Origin: an uncultured Aquimarina sp.
GTDB taxonomy: Bacteria > Bacteroidota > Bacteroidia > Flavobacteriales > Flavobacteriaceae
Direction of reading: 5' to 3'
Assembly: GCA_947498455.1 (NCBI GenBank)
Contig: CANMKK010000023.1
Span: forward strand, 19,381 to 83,380
DNA length: 64,000 nucleotides
The translations under genes were made by a program, and so were the position numbers. The notes under the pieces were generated by a model that searched no databases, had not been told where the DNA came from, and worked only from the letters and a program-made list of their open reading frames with translations. Positions 7,754 to 16,988 of this stretch are shown here, in pieces; positions within the stretch are counted from its first letter, which is position 1; each line of letters opens with the position of its first letter.

Positions 7754-9118
7754 TCATTCAATAAGCCTTTTTAACCACTTTAATTTGGTACTGGTATAAG
7801 GTGAGTACTTAAGGTTTAATTCTAATAAAAAAGACTTTTGTAAAATACTTTTATAATGAGAAAATGTCTCGAAGCCTGCTTTTCCGTGATATTTTCCTAT
7901 TCCACTATCTCCAACACCACCAAAAGGAAGGTTTTGCTCCATAAAATGCATAACGGCATCATTCACGGCACCACCACCAAAAGAAACCTCTTTGAGAATT
8001 TTATTTTTTACTTTTTTATTTTTTGTGAAAACATAGCATGATAATGGTTTCGATAAAGTTTTGATATCTGCGATAGCTTCTTCTATAGAATCAAAAGATA
8101 ACACAGGAAGAATTGGTCCAAAAATTTCTTCCTGCATAACATTGTCAGATAGTGTTACATCAGTTAAAATAGTTGGATGTATGATTCTGTCCTCTATATT
8201 ATAATCACCACCGTGATATACTTTAATAGGATCAATATAATCTACTAGTCTGTCAAAGTTTTTTTTATTTACTATTTGTGTATAGTTTTGATTTTCAATT
8301 TTATAATCCTGAAGATCGATGTGCTTTTTTAGTGCAGCTAAAAAGGCTTGTTTTATTTCTGATTCGACTAAAATATAATCTGGAGCAATGCAAGTTTGTC
8401 CTGTGTTTAAGAACTTTGCCCAAACAAGACGCTTTGCTGTCATATCTATATTAACATCTTTGGTAATGATTGCCGGACTTTTTCCTCCTAACTCTAGAGT
8501 GACAGGAGTTAAATGCTTTGCTGCTGCTTGATAAACTATTTTACCAACAGGTGTACTTCCGGTAAAAAATATTTTGTCAAATTTTACTTTTAGTAATGCA
8601 GTCGTTTCTTTAATACCTCCTTCTATGACCCTAAAAAAACAAGGGTCAAAACTTTTATTAATGATGTTGCTTAAAGCAGCAGCAGATTGATGAGGTATTT
8701 CACTAGGTTTTAGAATAATAGTACATCCTGCTGTAATTGCTGCAATTACAGGAACTAAGGATAATTGATATGGGTAGTTCCAAGCTCCCATAACCAATAC
8801 CGTACCATAAGGTTCCGGAATTATATAACTCTTTCCGGGAGTATTTGCTAAACTGGTAGACACCCTTTTTTTTCTAGACCATTTTTTTATTTTAACTAGG
8901 GCGAGATCAATTTCATGATAAATTATAGATAGCTCAGTAACATATGTTTCATACTTAGATTTTTTAAAATCATTGTAAATAGCATTATACAAAAGATCTT
9001 CATTTTTTCTAATAACACTTTTCAGACGTTTTAATTCTTTAACTCTAAAAGGAATATCCTTAGTTACATTGGTGTTAAAAAAATGACGTTGTTTTTGTAT
9101 GATCTCTTGATAATCCAT
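7754..9118 (-). CDS. Aldehyde dehydrogenase, ALDH3-type
   Basis: A 454-residue NAD(P)-dependent aldehyde dehydrogenase, short like ALDH3-class fatty aldehyde enzymes. Catalytic Cys243 is in NTGQTCIAPDY and the general-base Glu209 in VTLELGGKSP; the N-terminal part has EPYGTVLVMGAWNYP, typical of the class. It oxidises medium or long aldehydes to acids. The C-terminus is hydrophobic/basic (LLELNLKY...LKWLKRL), which may give peripheral membrane contact. It lies 49 nt downstream of a membrane fatty acid hydroxylase-type gene in the same direction, consistent with a lipid or alkyl aldehyde substrate; that link is inference. Confidence 0.9.
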   Translation of the reverse strand: MDYQEIIQKQRHFFNTNVTKDIPFRVKELKRLKSVIRKNEDLLYNAIYNDFKKSKYETYVTELSIIYHEIDLALVKIKKWSRKKRVSTSLANTPGKSYIIPEPYGTVLVMGAWNYPYQLSLVPVIAAITAGCTIILKPSEIPHQSAAALSNIINKSFDPCFFRVIEGGIKETTALLKVKFDKIFFTGSTPVGKIVYQAAAKHLTPVTLELGGKSPAIITKDVNIDMTAKRLVWAKFLNTGQTCIAPDYILVESEIKQAFLAALKKHIDLQDYKIENQNYTQIVNKKNFDRLVDYIDPIKVYHGGDYNIEDRIIHPTILTDVTLSDNVMQEEIFGPILPVLSFDSIEEAIADIKTLSKPLSCYVFTKNKKVKNKILKEVSFGGGAVNDAVMHFMEQNLPFGGVGDSGIGKYHGKAGFETFSHYKSILQKSFLLELNLKYSPYTSTKLKWLKRLIE

Positions 9119-9167
9119 AATTTAATATACTATAAAAGAACATAATAAAGTAAGTTTTCTATTAGTA

Positions 9168-10088
9168 CTACTTCTTTAATTCGAGCTCTTTTTGCATTTG
9201 TTTTACAGTCATTGTACTTCCATCATGACTCCATCCAGGAGGACCAAAAATGTACATGAATTTATGATACCAGTTTTTAGATTTTTTAGTGTCATTCCAG
9301 ATATCTTTATACTCATGTGTGAGAATTATCCAAGGATTGTAAGAATCAGGAGCGTGAGTAACGCCATATTGAACCTCAATATTCTCATCAAGTTCTTTCC
9401 AAGTTCCAAAAATTTTATCAAAAATATTAAGAAATCCGCCATGATTTTTATCCATATATTCTACGTTTTTTGCATGGTGGACCTGATGCATCGTATGTGT
9501 ATTAAAGATTTTTTCTATAATTCCCATTTTGGGGATATACACAGAATGAAGTTGAAATTGCCATAAAGCTTCTATTCCTAGACAAACGATTACCATATTA
9601 GGGTCGAATCCTATTGCAGGCATCCACATATAGAATAAAGGTTTGTATAATAGTGTAAACCATCCATTGCGTACTGCAGTTCCTAAATTAAAATTATCTG
9701 AAGAATGATGTACAATGTGAGCGGCCCATAAAGCTCTTACCATATGATTTTGTCTATGAAACCAGTAATAGGTGTAATCATCTGCGAGCTGACATAATAA
9801 CCATACGTACCAAGCAAAACCAAAAGATTCCCATCCCATGATATTAGTTCGAACGCCATCTATTTCGGGATTAAATAAATTATACACAAAATGGAAAAGT
9901 ATGATAGAAAAAATTGTTTTTATCAAAGGGCCTAAAATAGCAGATCCAACACCCATGGTGACGCTGGCTCTTAAATCTTTCCAATTATATAAATCTTTGT
10001 TGCCGTGAGTTTTACTATAGGTAAGTTCTACTAAAATTAAGGCTAAAAAACATGGTACTCCATATTTTAGGGGTTCAATAAAATCCAT
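9168..10088 (-). CDS. Sterol desaturase / fatty acid hydroxylase family membrane protein
   Basis: A 306-residue di-iron membrane oxidase. Histidine clusters characteristic of the family are visible: WFHRQNHMVRALWAAHIVHH in the middle and THTMHQVHHAKN later. Hydrophobic helices occur near residues 9-25, 45-70 and 90-105. The family hydroxylates or desaturates lipids, using O2, at the inner membrane. Whether the substrate is an alkylglycerol, fatty acid or carotenoid is not decided by the sequence. It probably forms a transcription unit with the aldehyde dehydrogenase downstream. Confidence 0.88.
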   Translation of the reverse strand: MDFIEPLKYGVPCFLALILVELTYSKTHGNKDLYNWKDLRASVTMGVGSAILGPLIKTIFSIILFHFVYNLFNPEIDGVRTNIMGWESFGFAWYVWLLCQLADDYTYYWFHRQNHMVRALWAAHIVHHSSDNFNLGTAVRNGWFTLLYKPLFYMWMPAIGFDPNMVIVCLGIEALWQFQLHSVYIPKMGIIEKIFNTHTMHQVHHAKNVEYMDKNHGGFLNIFDKIFGTWKELDENIEVQYGVTHAPDSYNPWIILTHEYKDIWNDTKKSKNWYHKFMYIFGPPGWSHDGSTMTVKQMQKELELKK

Positions 10089-10360
10089 TTTTTTTGTATT
10101 CTAATTAAGTGGCAAAATATAATAAGAATTTATAGTAAAACTTTCATAAAACATGTTTTAAATGAAAAATATATGTTTTTTCCTTTTCATTCTTGAAAAA
10201 GAGCGCATAAATGTTTCATTTTAATTTTTTAATGGAAAGAATTATTCTCTTATTTTATTCAATATTTTTCCTGTAACATTCAATAAAGAAATGTGTTATA
10301 GAATAACGTATATATACGATTATATTATATGTGAGTGTACTCTAAGTTTTTAATAAAAGT

Positions 10361-10454
10361 ATATTTAATCCACATTGTAGAGTTTAATTCTCCTTGACTT
10401 ACCTCGAAATTCTAAAATTTTGTATCCACTGAATGCTTAGTGGTAGTTGACTAT
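10361..10454 (-). repeat. Dispersed repeat family B
   Basis: Carries TTTAATCCACATTGTAGAGT at one end, the core CTTACCTCGAAATTCTAAAA, and GTAGTTGACTAT at the other end, shared with copies at 35432, 36934 and 38844. It lies 34 nt after the stop of the minus-strand VOC gene. The rest of 10089-10488 is AT-rich with no gene that can be supported. Confidence 0.75.
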
Positions 10455-10488
10455 ATTTTTCTATTAGAAATAGGAAGAACTTAACTAT

Positions 10489-10929
10489 CTATTTTGCAAA
10501 AATCTGAGAAGGATCTTTAAAAGATTTAAACTCTAAGGCATTACCACAAGGGTCTTGAAAAAACATGGTAGCTTGTTCTCCGATTTCTCCTTCGAATCTT
10601 ATATATGGCTTTATGTCGAACTGAATATTTTTTTTGATAAGCATATTTGCGAAATTTTGCCAAGTTTCCCATTCTAAAATAATCCCGAAGTGAGGTACAG
10701 GAACTTCCTTGCCATCAATACTATTATGATGTTGCTTTTCAGTTTCTAATTTGGGTTTAAAATGAATTACCAACTGATGACCAAAAAAATTAAAGTCTAC
10801 CCAATGATCACTACTACGACCTTCTTTGAGTTCTAAAATAGAGTTGTAAAAACCTCTGGCTAATTCTAAATTATCCACTGGTATTGCTAAATGAAAAGGA
10901 GAGAGCGTATTGATAAGATTGATTTTTAG
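10489..10929 (-). CDS. VOC-family (glyoxalase-fold) protein with no canonical start at its family N-terminus
   Basis: The body (VDNLELARGFYNSILELKEG, then SSDHWVDFNFFGHQLVIHFK and FFQDPCGNALEFKSF) is a vicinal oxygen chelate domain of about 140 residues. The only standard start is GTG at 10878 (129 residues), but the frame stays open upstream and reads I-N-T-L-S-P-F-H-L-A-I-P-V, the expected first strand including the first metal-ligand His. No ATG, GTG or TTG occurs between that strand and the upstream stop. Either a rare start such as ATC or ATT is used, or the start codon was lost. Coordinates here include the open upstream part. Members bind a divalent metal; substrate unknown. Confidence 0.65.
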   Translation of the reverse strand, partial: LKINLINTLSPFHLAIPVDNLELARGFYNSILELKEGRSSDHWVDFNFFGHQLVIHFKPKLETEKQHHNSIDGKEVPVPHFGIILEWETWQNFANMLIKKNIQFDIKPYIRFEGEIGEQATMFFQDPCGNALEFKSFKDPSQIFAK

Positions 10930-10966
10930 TTTTGAAAAGTTATAATTTAAAAAAAAGAAGAATTAT

Positions 10967-11923
10967 TTAGTCTTTTATCTTGTTCCAGATATCTAGATAC
11001 ATTTTCCATTGATTATTGACTTTTTTCCATACTACTACATATTTTCCTTTGTAACTAGTCTCTGTTCCATCGTTATTTTTATCTGTGCCTCTAAAATAAC
11101 CATAATCATGTGCTGTATTATCTAGAACTATGATTTCCTTGGATATAATTTCGTGACTGATAGGTGTATATCCCGATGAATTAGACCAACGTTCTTTTAT
11201 GGCTTTGCGTCCTTGTATTATATCTGTATTATTAGGAAAGATTTTGGCGTCTATTGTATAGGCATTAGTTATTGCATCATAATCTTGTTTAAGATATGAA
11301 TGAGAGAAAGCTTTGGATGCAGCTACTATTTGTTCTTTATCTGTAGACATAGAAACAGGAGTACGTTTAGTACATTCTATTTTCCAGGTTGGGAAAGAAA
11401 ATGACTCATCGGCATTTACCCAGGCACCCAGCCATTTAAATCCTCCTTCTGTAATGTCATAAAAGCGTATTTTATAAAAACCATCCATGCCATTAGGAGC
11501 TTTTTGCTTTCGATAGAGAATAATTTGATCTTCTTTTTTATTCCCCTCCCAAACAGATAATACTGTAGTAGGAGATGCAGAAGCATAATAGTGTACATAC
11601 CAACGACTACTATCTGCAATAAATTGTCGAATACTTCCGGAGTTTTTTCCATCTTCCTTAATGGTTTGATCTTGTACAGCCATACCATTCATAATATATT
11701 TAAACTCCCAGGACATTTTATTAGGTGTACCCCAAGAATTATCTTTATTTCTGGTAAGCGAATTACAATCACATATCCCAATTAATGAGGAGAAGTCCTT
11801 TATTTCGCTTGGAGCTTCTGGATTGGGCCTTCCAAAAGGATATGCCTCTGAAGGTTCATATTCACTTTGGGCATTAATGCTACTAAATACCAATACACAT
11901 ATTCCTAGAATAAACAATTTCAT
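10967..11923 (-). CDS. Secreted two-domain protein: calycin-like domain plus SnoaL/NTF2-like domain
   Basis: A 318-residue protein with a signal peptide (cleavage near S-S-I-N-A-Q, 14-19). Residues about 40-185 form a beta-rich domain resembling DUF1579-type proteins (MSWEFKYIMNGMAVQDQ, GFKWLGAWVNADESFSFPTW). Residues about 190-318 read as an NTF2-like fold of the SnoaL/DUF4440 kind (EQIVAASKAFSHSYLKQDYD, VWKKVNNQWKMYLDIWNKI). It has no predicted catalytic residues. It lies just upstream of the VOC gene in the same direction. Role unknown, periplasmic. Confidence 0.65.
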   Translation of the reverse strand: MKLFILGICVLVFSSINAQSEYEPSEAYPFGRPNPEAPSEIKDFSSLIGICDCNSLTRNKDNSWGTPNKMSWEFKYIMNGMAVQDQTIKEDGKNSGSIRQFIADSSRWYVHYYASASPTTVLSVWEGNKKEDQIILYRKQKAPNGMDGFYKIRFYDITEGGFKWLGAWVNADESFSFPTWKIECTKRTPVSMSTDKEQIVAASKAFSHSYLKQDYDAITNAYTIDAKIFPNNTDIIQGRKAIKERWSNSSGYTPISHEIISKEIIVLDNTAHDYGYFRGTDKNNDGTETSYKGKYVVVWKKVNNQWKMYLDIWNKIKD

Positions 11924-12016
11924 AAGACGTTAGAATTGATGAGTAGGTAATTTACTTATTTTGACATACCGATTAAAAGCAGTGAAAAGAAATTGTGATT
12001 TAATTAACAAGAAAGG

Positions 12017-12886
12017 TTAATCCCTGCTATTTCTCCTGTTTTTATTCTTTGGGGAAGACGAGTCTCGTTTCGCGGAACTTTTTCTGTTATCATTTTTAGA
12101 ATTGAAACGTTTCGTATTACCTCGTTGCCTTTTTGGTTTAGTTTCTTCAATTAATGAAGCCTCTTCGGTCTTACTAGATTCACCAACATCCGAATTAATA
12201 ACCTTTAATTCTTGTTCTGTTAGATACCTCCATTGTCCAACGGGGACATCTAGATTGACATTCATAATCCGAATTCTTTTAAGCCGTATTACATCATACC
12301 CCAGATATTCACACATTCTGCGAATCTGACGGTTTAACCCCTGTGTGAGGACGATCTTAAAATCGTATTTACTAATTTGTTCTACTTTGCATTTTCGGGT
12401 TACGGTATCTAATATTGGAATCCCATTCCCCATTCTTTTTATGAATTGAGGGCTAATTAATTTATTTACAGTTACTACGTATTCTTTCTCGTGATTGTTT
12501 CTAGCTCTAAGTACTTTATTTACAATATCTCCATCGCTCGTCAAGAAGATAAGGCCTTCACTCGGTTTGTCCAGTCTTCCAATCGGAAAAATACGTTTAG
12601 GATAATTTATATAATCAATAATATTATCTTTTTCATGTTGAGCAGTGGTGCAAACGATACCTATCGGTTTGTGAAATGCGAGATATACGTGCTTCTCTTT
12701 TGATTTGGTTATTAACTCACCATCAACGCGTACTTCATCACCAGAAGTAACTTTGGTTCCCATTTCAGGAACTTTACCGTTAATAGTAACACGGCCTTGA
12801 TCAATAAGTTTGTCGGCTTCACGACGAGAGCAATAGCCTACTTCGCTCAAGTACTTATTAAGTCTTATTAGATTAGAATTTTCCAC
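12017..12886 (-). CDS. rluF: 23S rRNA pseudouridine synthase, RluF-type
   Basis: The N-terminal S4 RNA-binding domain (about residues 8-58: RLNKYLSEVGYCSRREADKL) is followed by an RsuA-family synthase domain with the catalytic Asp in GRLDKPSEGL. The length and sequence match RluF, which makes pseudouridine 2604 in 23S rRNA. A Lys/Arg/Ser-rich tail of about 60 residues (KRQRGNTKRFNSKND and onward) follows, common in flavobacterial RNA-binding proteins. A TTG start at 12892 would overlap a -7-like box CACCTTTG (12890-12897), so GTG at 12886 is chosen; the mRNA may be leaderless. Confidence 0.88.
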   Translation of the reverse strand: MENSNLIRLNKYLSEVGYCSRREADKLIDQGRVTINGKVPEMGTKVTSGDEVRVDGELITKSKEKHVYLAFHKPIGIVCTTAQHEKDNIIDYINYPKRIFPIGRLDKPSEGLIFLTSDGDIVNKVLRARNNHEKEYVVTVNKLISPQFIKRMGNGIPILDTVTRKCKVEQISKYDFKIVLTQGLNRQIRRMCEYLGYDVIRLKRIRIMNVNLDVPVGQWRYLTEQELKVINSDVGESSKTEEASLIEETKPKRQRGNTKRFNSKNDNRKSSAKRDSSSPKNKNRRNSRD

Positions 12887-12907
12887 ATGCAAAGGTGCTT
12901 ATAAAAT

Positions 12908-13747
12908 TTAATCTTTCAAAAAATCAATAATCATATCATCCACTTCATCAAAAAATAAAGAATGTCCAAAATCTGTTGTTGTAATAAGTTTTACATTATT
13001 CCAGTTTTCTTGAATTTTTTTGGCGCCAGAATGTGGGGCAATTTTATCGTGTTTATCGTGTATTAAAAGCCCATATTGTTTAATGCTTTTGGAGAATTCA
13101 GACATAGAAAATTCTTCAAAATAAAAACCAAATTTGTTCTTAAAATATTGGTTTAGAGCTTTCATGAACTTGTCAGACAATTTGAGTGCTTTTTGATACC
13201 CATTCATAATAGATGACATTTCTACAGGAGGAGCGAGCATGACTAATTTTTCTATCTCTGGAGTCGGATATTTATATTGATGAAATATTGTAGCCATCGC
13301 ACCTACGGAATGTCCTATGATATGGTTAGGTCGATATAATTCTACAATTTTCTGAAGACATTCTGTATATAAAGGTATATTAAGAATCTTCCCTGTAGAA
13401 TTACCTTGTGCTGGTGCATCAAATGCTATGACATTAAAGCCTAGTTGATGTAATTTTTCTATTAATGTTTTCCATCGATGTGTATTACTTTCCCAGCCGT
13501 GAACCATTAGAACGGTTTCTCCCATATTACCCCAGCGATACGTTTGGATGTAATCATTGTTTATTTGCACAACTTCATCTTCAGCCTCTTCTAAAAAATA
13601 TTCCTGATGGGGTAGTACTTTTCCTTTTAAGGGTTTACTAAATAGTAAATAGGCCTTATGTAATGCTTTTTTTTTATTAAAAATGAATAAAAACTGTAAT
13701 CGTTTTCCAACTAGAATGGGGGCATACTTTTTTATTATTTCCTTCAT
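12908..13747 (-). CDS. Alpha/beta hydrolase
   Basis: A 279-residue cytoplasmic hydrolase when started at ATG 13747 (MKEIIKKYAPILVGK). A longer frame from 13792 would overlap the upstream cupin gene and is not conserved in type. Landmarks: oxyanion region MVHGWESNTHRW, nucleophile elbow G-H-S147-V-G, and a late histidine in TTDFGHSLFF. Substrate unknown; esterase or lipase-like activity on small molecules is plausible. It begins 3 nt after the cupin stop, so the two genes are translationally close and almost surely co-transcribed. Confidence 0.85.
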   Translation of the reverse strand: MKEIIKKYAPILVGKRLQFLFIFNKKKALHKAYLLFSKPLKGKVLPHQEYFLEEAEDEVVQINNDYIQTYRWGNMGETVLMVHGWESNTHRWKTLIEKLHQLGFNVIAFDAPAQGNSTGKILNIPLYTECLQKIVELYRPNHIIGHSVGAMATIFHQYKYPTPEIEKLVMLAPPVEMSSIMNGYQKALKLSDKFMKALNQYFKNKFGFYFEEFSMSEFSKSIKQYGLLIHDKHDKIAPHSGAKKIQENWNNVKLITTTDFGHSLFFDEVDDMIIDFLKD

Positions 13748-13749
13748 AA

Positions 13750-14115
13750 TTATTCTCGGTGTACAGTTTCTATAGAAAATGCGGGAAGGCATATTGCAAT
13801 ATATTCACACTCTTCTTCGAATGGATTGGCATATTGCACTCTTGTGTTTTTTTCGATTTTAATAGACTGACCAGATTCTAAAATAATTTTTTCGTTATCA
13901 ATAATAAACTGTTTTTTACCCCTAATGATGTAAGTGTACTCATCAAATTCTGGAGTTTGAAAAGGTTCTTGCCATTTTGGAGGAGCAACCATATGAGCAA
14001 TACTAATTGTAGAGTTTCCGTCTGTTGCTTTTCCAAAATGTTCTTCAATTAATTTTCCATCATTGGTGGGGACAACAAATGGAGATTTCTGAATTTGATA
14101 TTTTTTAGTACTCAT
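13750..14115 (-). CDS. Cupin domain protein
   Basis: A 121-residue single-domain cupin. The second half carries FDEYTYIIRGKKQFIIDNEK then ILESGQSIKIEKNTRVQYAN, the two beta-hairpins of a conserved cupin barrel; metal-ligand histidines are mostly replaced, so metal binding is uncertain. Resembles EutQ-like stand-alone cupins. It is co-directional with and immediately upstream of the hydrolase gene. Substrate unknown. Confidence 0.8.
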   Translation of the reverse strand: MSTKKYQIQKSPFVVPTNDGKLIEEHFGKATDGNSTISIAHMVAPPKWQEPFQTPEFDEYTYIIRGKKQFIIDNEKIILESGQSIKIEKNTRVQYANPFEEECEYIAICLPAFSIETVHRE

Positions 14116-14132
14116 ATTTTATGTATCCCATT

Positions 14133-14699
14133 TTAATTTTTATCCCAGCTAATAAAGAAATGTTTGATTTTGGCAGAATCCGGAATTTGAGAAGCATTTA
14201 TTGTTATATCCGTGTTAAGTTTATATTCACTAGGGAGTTCTTTTTTATCAATAGTTAAATATGCCTGAATACTATCCACAAATACTACCGCAGCACTTAA
14301 TGTATTATTAATTTTAGAAATAGTGTAGTGATCTTTAATATCTTTAAAAACTCCCGAAGAAGATAATCCGGAAATTGTTTTATACCTAGGATCTATAATT
14401 TGTATATTTTCTATAGTAGATGATAGGTCAGTATCTTCTTTTGGTTCGATAATTAATAGTTTTTTTCCACCTTTTTCATAGATTTCTATTTCACTAGTTG
14501 TATTTAGAGTTTCACTTCCTGCGACTTTTTTAACAATAGAATCATTAGCATAAATGGAGTCTAGTTGTTGTACTCTGGTTGTGTTGGTAAGATGACCTAT
14601 TCTGTTTGACGATATTTCGAAAGGATCTTGTTTTTTTTCTTTTTGACAACTGATAATGATCAGAGCTAGAAGTAATAGGTAATATATTTGTTTTGACAT
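14133..14699 (-). CDS. Hypothetical lipoprotein
   Basis: A 188-residue protein with a lipobox-type signal (LALIIISC, Cys18), so probably anchored in the outer or inner membrane on the periplasmic side. The mature part starts with a charged stretch (QKEKKQDP), then an alternating beta-rich domain with repeated IEIYEKGGKKLLII-type strands. No family recognised. It is 17 nt upstream of the cupin gene in the same direction and may be the first gene of a lipoprotein-cupin-hydrolase unit. Confidence 0.65.
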   Translation of the reverse strand: MSKQIYYLLLLALIIISCQKEKKQDPFEISSNRIGHLTNTTRVQQLDSIYANDSIVKKVAGSETLNTTSEIEIYEKGGKKLLIIEPKEDTDLSSTIENIQIIDPRYKTISGLSSSGVFKDIKDHYTISKINNTLSAAVVFVDSIQAYLTIDKKELPSEYKLNTDITINASQIPDSAKIKHFFISWDKN

Positions 14700-14748
14700 G
14701 ATTTGGTGTAGTTTATAGTATTATTAACTATGCATAATAGGTATTTGT

Positions 14749-16278
14749 TTAACGAAGCAGCTTATTTAGAACACCTAATGCACCTCTGATAAATGTGGCA
14801 CTGGTTAATACCTTAATAACGGCTCTTTCTGTAGTGCTTGTTCTTCTGGATTTCGACTTGGAAGTATTTCTTTTTAATTTTTCTCTTTCCTTTTTTGCGG
14901 CAACCTTAGCTTCTTCTGCTTCGGCTTTTTCAATTTTTTCGGTTAGAATCTCGTACGCACTTTCTCTATCAATATCCTCATTATATTTTTTACTAAGATT
15001 AGATTTTTTTAATAGTGTCTGCAATTCATCATCAGAAAGAATATCCATTCTACTCATAGGAGCCCTAAGCATTGTCGCTGCTAATGGTGTGGGTTTTCCT
15101 TTTTCATCTAATGCAGAGACTAGTGCTTCTCCAATTCCTAGAGAAGTTAATACTTCTTTAGTATCATAAAACTCCGAGATGGGATAGTTTTCTGCGGTTA
15201 ATTTAATTGCCTTACGATCTTTGGCTGTAAATGCTCGTAACGCGTGTTGAACTTTTAAGCCCAGTTGACCTAGCACTCCATCCGGAACATCTGTAGGGTT
15301 TTGTGTAACAAAATAAAGACCGACTCCTTTAGATCGAATCAGTTTTACAATACTTTCTATTTGATCCATTAAGGCATTGGATGCTTGTTTAAAAATTAGA
15401 TGGGCTTCATCAAGAAAAATAACTAATTCTGGTCGCCCACTATCTCCTTGCTCTGGAAATGTGCTATATACTTCGGCAAGAAGGCTTAGCATAAATGTAG
15501 AAAATAGTTTGGGTTTATCTTGTATGTCTGTAAGTCTTATAATATTAATAAAACCACGGCCATTATCATCTACTCTGCATAAATCATTTACATCAAAGGA
15601 TCGCTCTCCGAAAAAGAGGTCAGCTCCTTGTTGTTCTAATGCTACAATTTTACGGAGTATCGAACCAGTGGAGGCAGTAGAAATTCTTCCATAATCTTTT
15701 TCTAAATCTTTTTTCCCTTCACCAGTTGCGTACTGAAGTACTTTTTTTAAGTCTTTTAAATCTAGTAAGGGTAATTTGTTGTCATCACAGTATTTAAAAA
15801 TTATAGCCATGATTCCAGCTTGAGTTTCAGTTACATCAAGTATTCTAGAGAATAATACAGGGCCAAATTCACTAACAGTTGCTTTTAATCGGACTCCACC
15901 TTGTTCGGATAAGGAAAGAATCTCCACAGGAAAACCTTTAGCTTCAAAAGGAATTCCGATTTTTTCGTGCCGCTCATCGATTTTTGGATGCCCAGGACTT
16001 GCAGCAGCTAATCCACTTAAGTCTCCTTTTATATCCATAAGAAGTACTGGTATTCCTTGTTCACTTAGGTTTTCGGCTAATACCTGTAATGTTTTTGTCT
16101 TCCCCGTTCCTGTTGCTCCAGCTATAAGCCCATGCCTGTTTAAGGTTTTTAAAGGAATTTTTACGTGTGCATCGGTGATCGTTTCTCCATTGTGCATTGC
16201 TGCTCCTAATGTTATAAAATCCCCTTTAGTGGTATAACCTTTATTAATATGGTCAAAGAATTCCTGATGATTATCCAT
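14749..16278 (-). CDS. HerA-like P-loop ATPase (DUF853 family)
   Basis: A 509-residue cytoplasmic ATPase. Walker A is G54-A-T-G-T-G-K-T61, Walker B is LVIFLDEAHLIF, and a nearby arginine-rich segment and VGLYFVTQNPTDVP sensor region follow, as in helicase HerA-like proteins of the DUF853 family. The C-terminal 90 residues are highly charged (KAEAEEAKVAAKKEREKLKR) and may be a coiled or disordered tail. Exact role unknown; family members are FtsK/HerA-like DNA pumps. It stands alone between a lipoprotein gene and the divergent RidA gene. Confidence 0.85.
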   Translation of the reverse strand: MDNHQEFFDHINKGYTTKGDFITLGAAMHNGETITDAHVKIPLKTLNRHGLIAGATGTGKTKTLQVLAENLSEQGIPVLLMDIKGDLSGLAAASPGHPKIDERHEKIGIPFEAKGFPVEILSLSEQGGVRLKATVSEFGPVLFSRILDVTETQAGIMAIIFKYCDDNKLPLLDLKDLKKVLQYATGEGKKDLEKDYGRISTASTGSILRKIVALEQQGADLFFGERSFDVNDLCRVDDNGRGFINIIRLTDIQDKPKLFSTFMLSLLAEVYSTFPEQGDSGRPELVIFLDEAHLIFKQASNALMDQIESIVKLIRSKGVGLYFVTQNPTDVPDGVLGQLGLKVQHALRAFTAKDRKAIKLTAENYPISEFYDTKEVLTSLGIGEALVSALDEKGKPTPLAATMLRAPMSRMDILSDDELQTLLKKSNLSKKYNEDIDRESAYEILTEKIEKAEAEEAKVAAKKEREKLKRNTSKSKSRRTSTTERAVIKVLTSATFIRGALGVLNKLLR

Positions 16279-16432
16279 GATTTATTATAAATTTTGATAA
16301 AAATAGGAATCTTAATAATTCTTTGGAAATGAATATGAAGTGTTTTTATAATAATTTAAGGAATCACTAAATAGTTATGTGATTATAGTTTAATTTAGAA
16401 GAGTTGTAGAATCCATTTTAGAATATAAAATT

Positions 16433-16888
16433 ATGAAACGTATATGTATACTCACCTTTTTGACTGTTATAGTATTTGGTTGTACAACCAATCCTGATTC
16501 TTCTGAAACTATTATTTTTCATAAAACACATGAACCAAAAAAAATAAACGCACCATTTTCTGATGCTGTACAAGTAGGGAATTTATATTTTTTATCGGGA
16601 CAAGTAGGAATTGACCATAAGACTAGAAAGCTTGTGGATGGAGGTATTCAATCAGAAACGAAACAGACATTAGAAAATATTAAGGCTGTTTTAGAGCATC
16701 ATAATATGAGTATGGGCAATGTGGTTAAGTGTACAGTAATTCTTGCAGATATTAATGATTTTGTTGCTTTTAATAATATATATAAGACATACTTCCCTAA
16801 TAAACCGGCTCGTACAACATTTGCTGCAAAAAAGTTAGCTGTTGGAGCTAAGATTGAGATTGAATGTATTGCGGTTAAAAGTGAATAG
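16433..16888 (+). CDS. RidA (YjgF/YER057c/UK114) family lipoprotein
   Basis: A 151-residue protein. The C-terminal 125 residues are a complete RidA trimer-forming domain: LYFLSGQVGIDHKTRKLVDG, the arginine of PARTTFAAKKL which binds the substrate carboxylate in RidA, and the final KIEIECIAVK. RidA hydrolyses reactive enamines/imines. Unlike the usual cytosolic enzyme it has a lipoprotein signal, with LTVIVFGC ending at Cys17, so it should work at the envelope. It is followed by queE 100 nt later on the same strand; no functional link is evident. Confidence 0.85.
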   Translation: MKRICILTFLTVIVFGCTTNPDSSETIIFHKTHEPKKINAPFSDAVQVGNLYFLSGQVGIDHKTRKLVDGGIQSETKQTLENIKAVLEHHNMSMGNVVKCTVILADINDFVAFNNIYKTYFPNKPARTTFAAKKLAVGAKIEIECIAVKSE

Positions 16889-16973
16889 AGATGTAAAAGC
16901 AGTACTCTAAAAATATAGATGGTAACTGTTATAAGATTAATAACTGAATATTTAGCATTCTTAATTTATTATC

Positions 16974-16981
16974 TACCTTTG
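16974..16981 (+). promoter_or_regulatory. -7 box of queE implying a leaderless or near-leaderless mRNA
   Basis: TACCTTTG fits TAnnTTTG exactly and ends only 7 nt before the queE ATG at 16989. Transcription would begin within a few nucleotides of the start codon. No TTG is seen at the -33 position. Confidence 0.5.
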
Positions 16982-16988
16982 CAATCTT

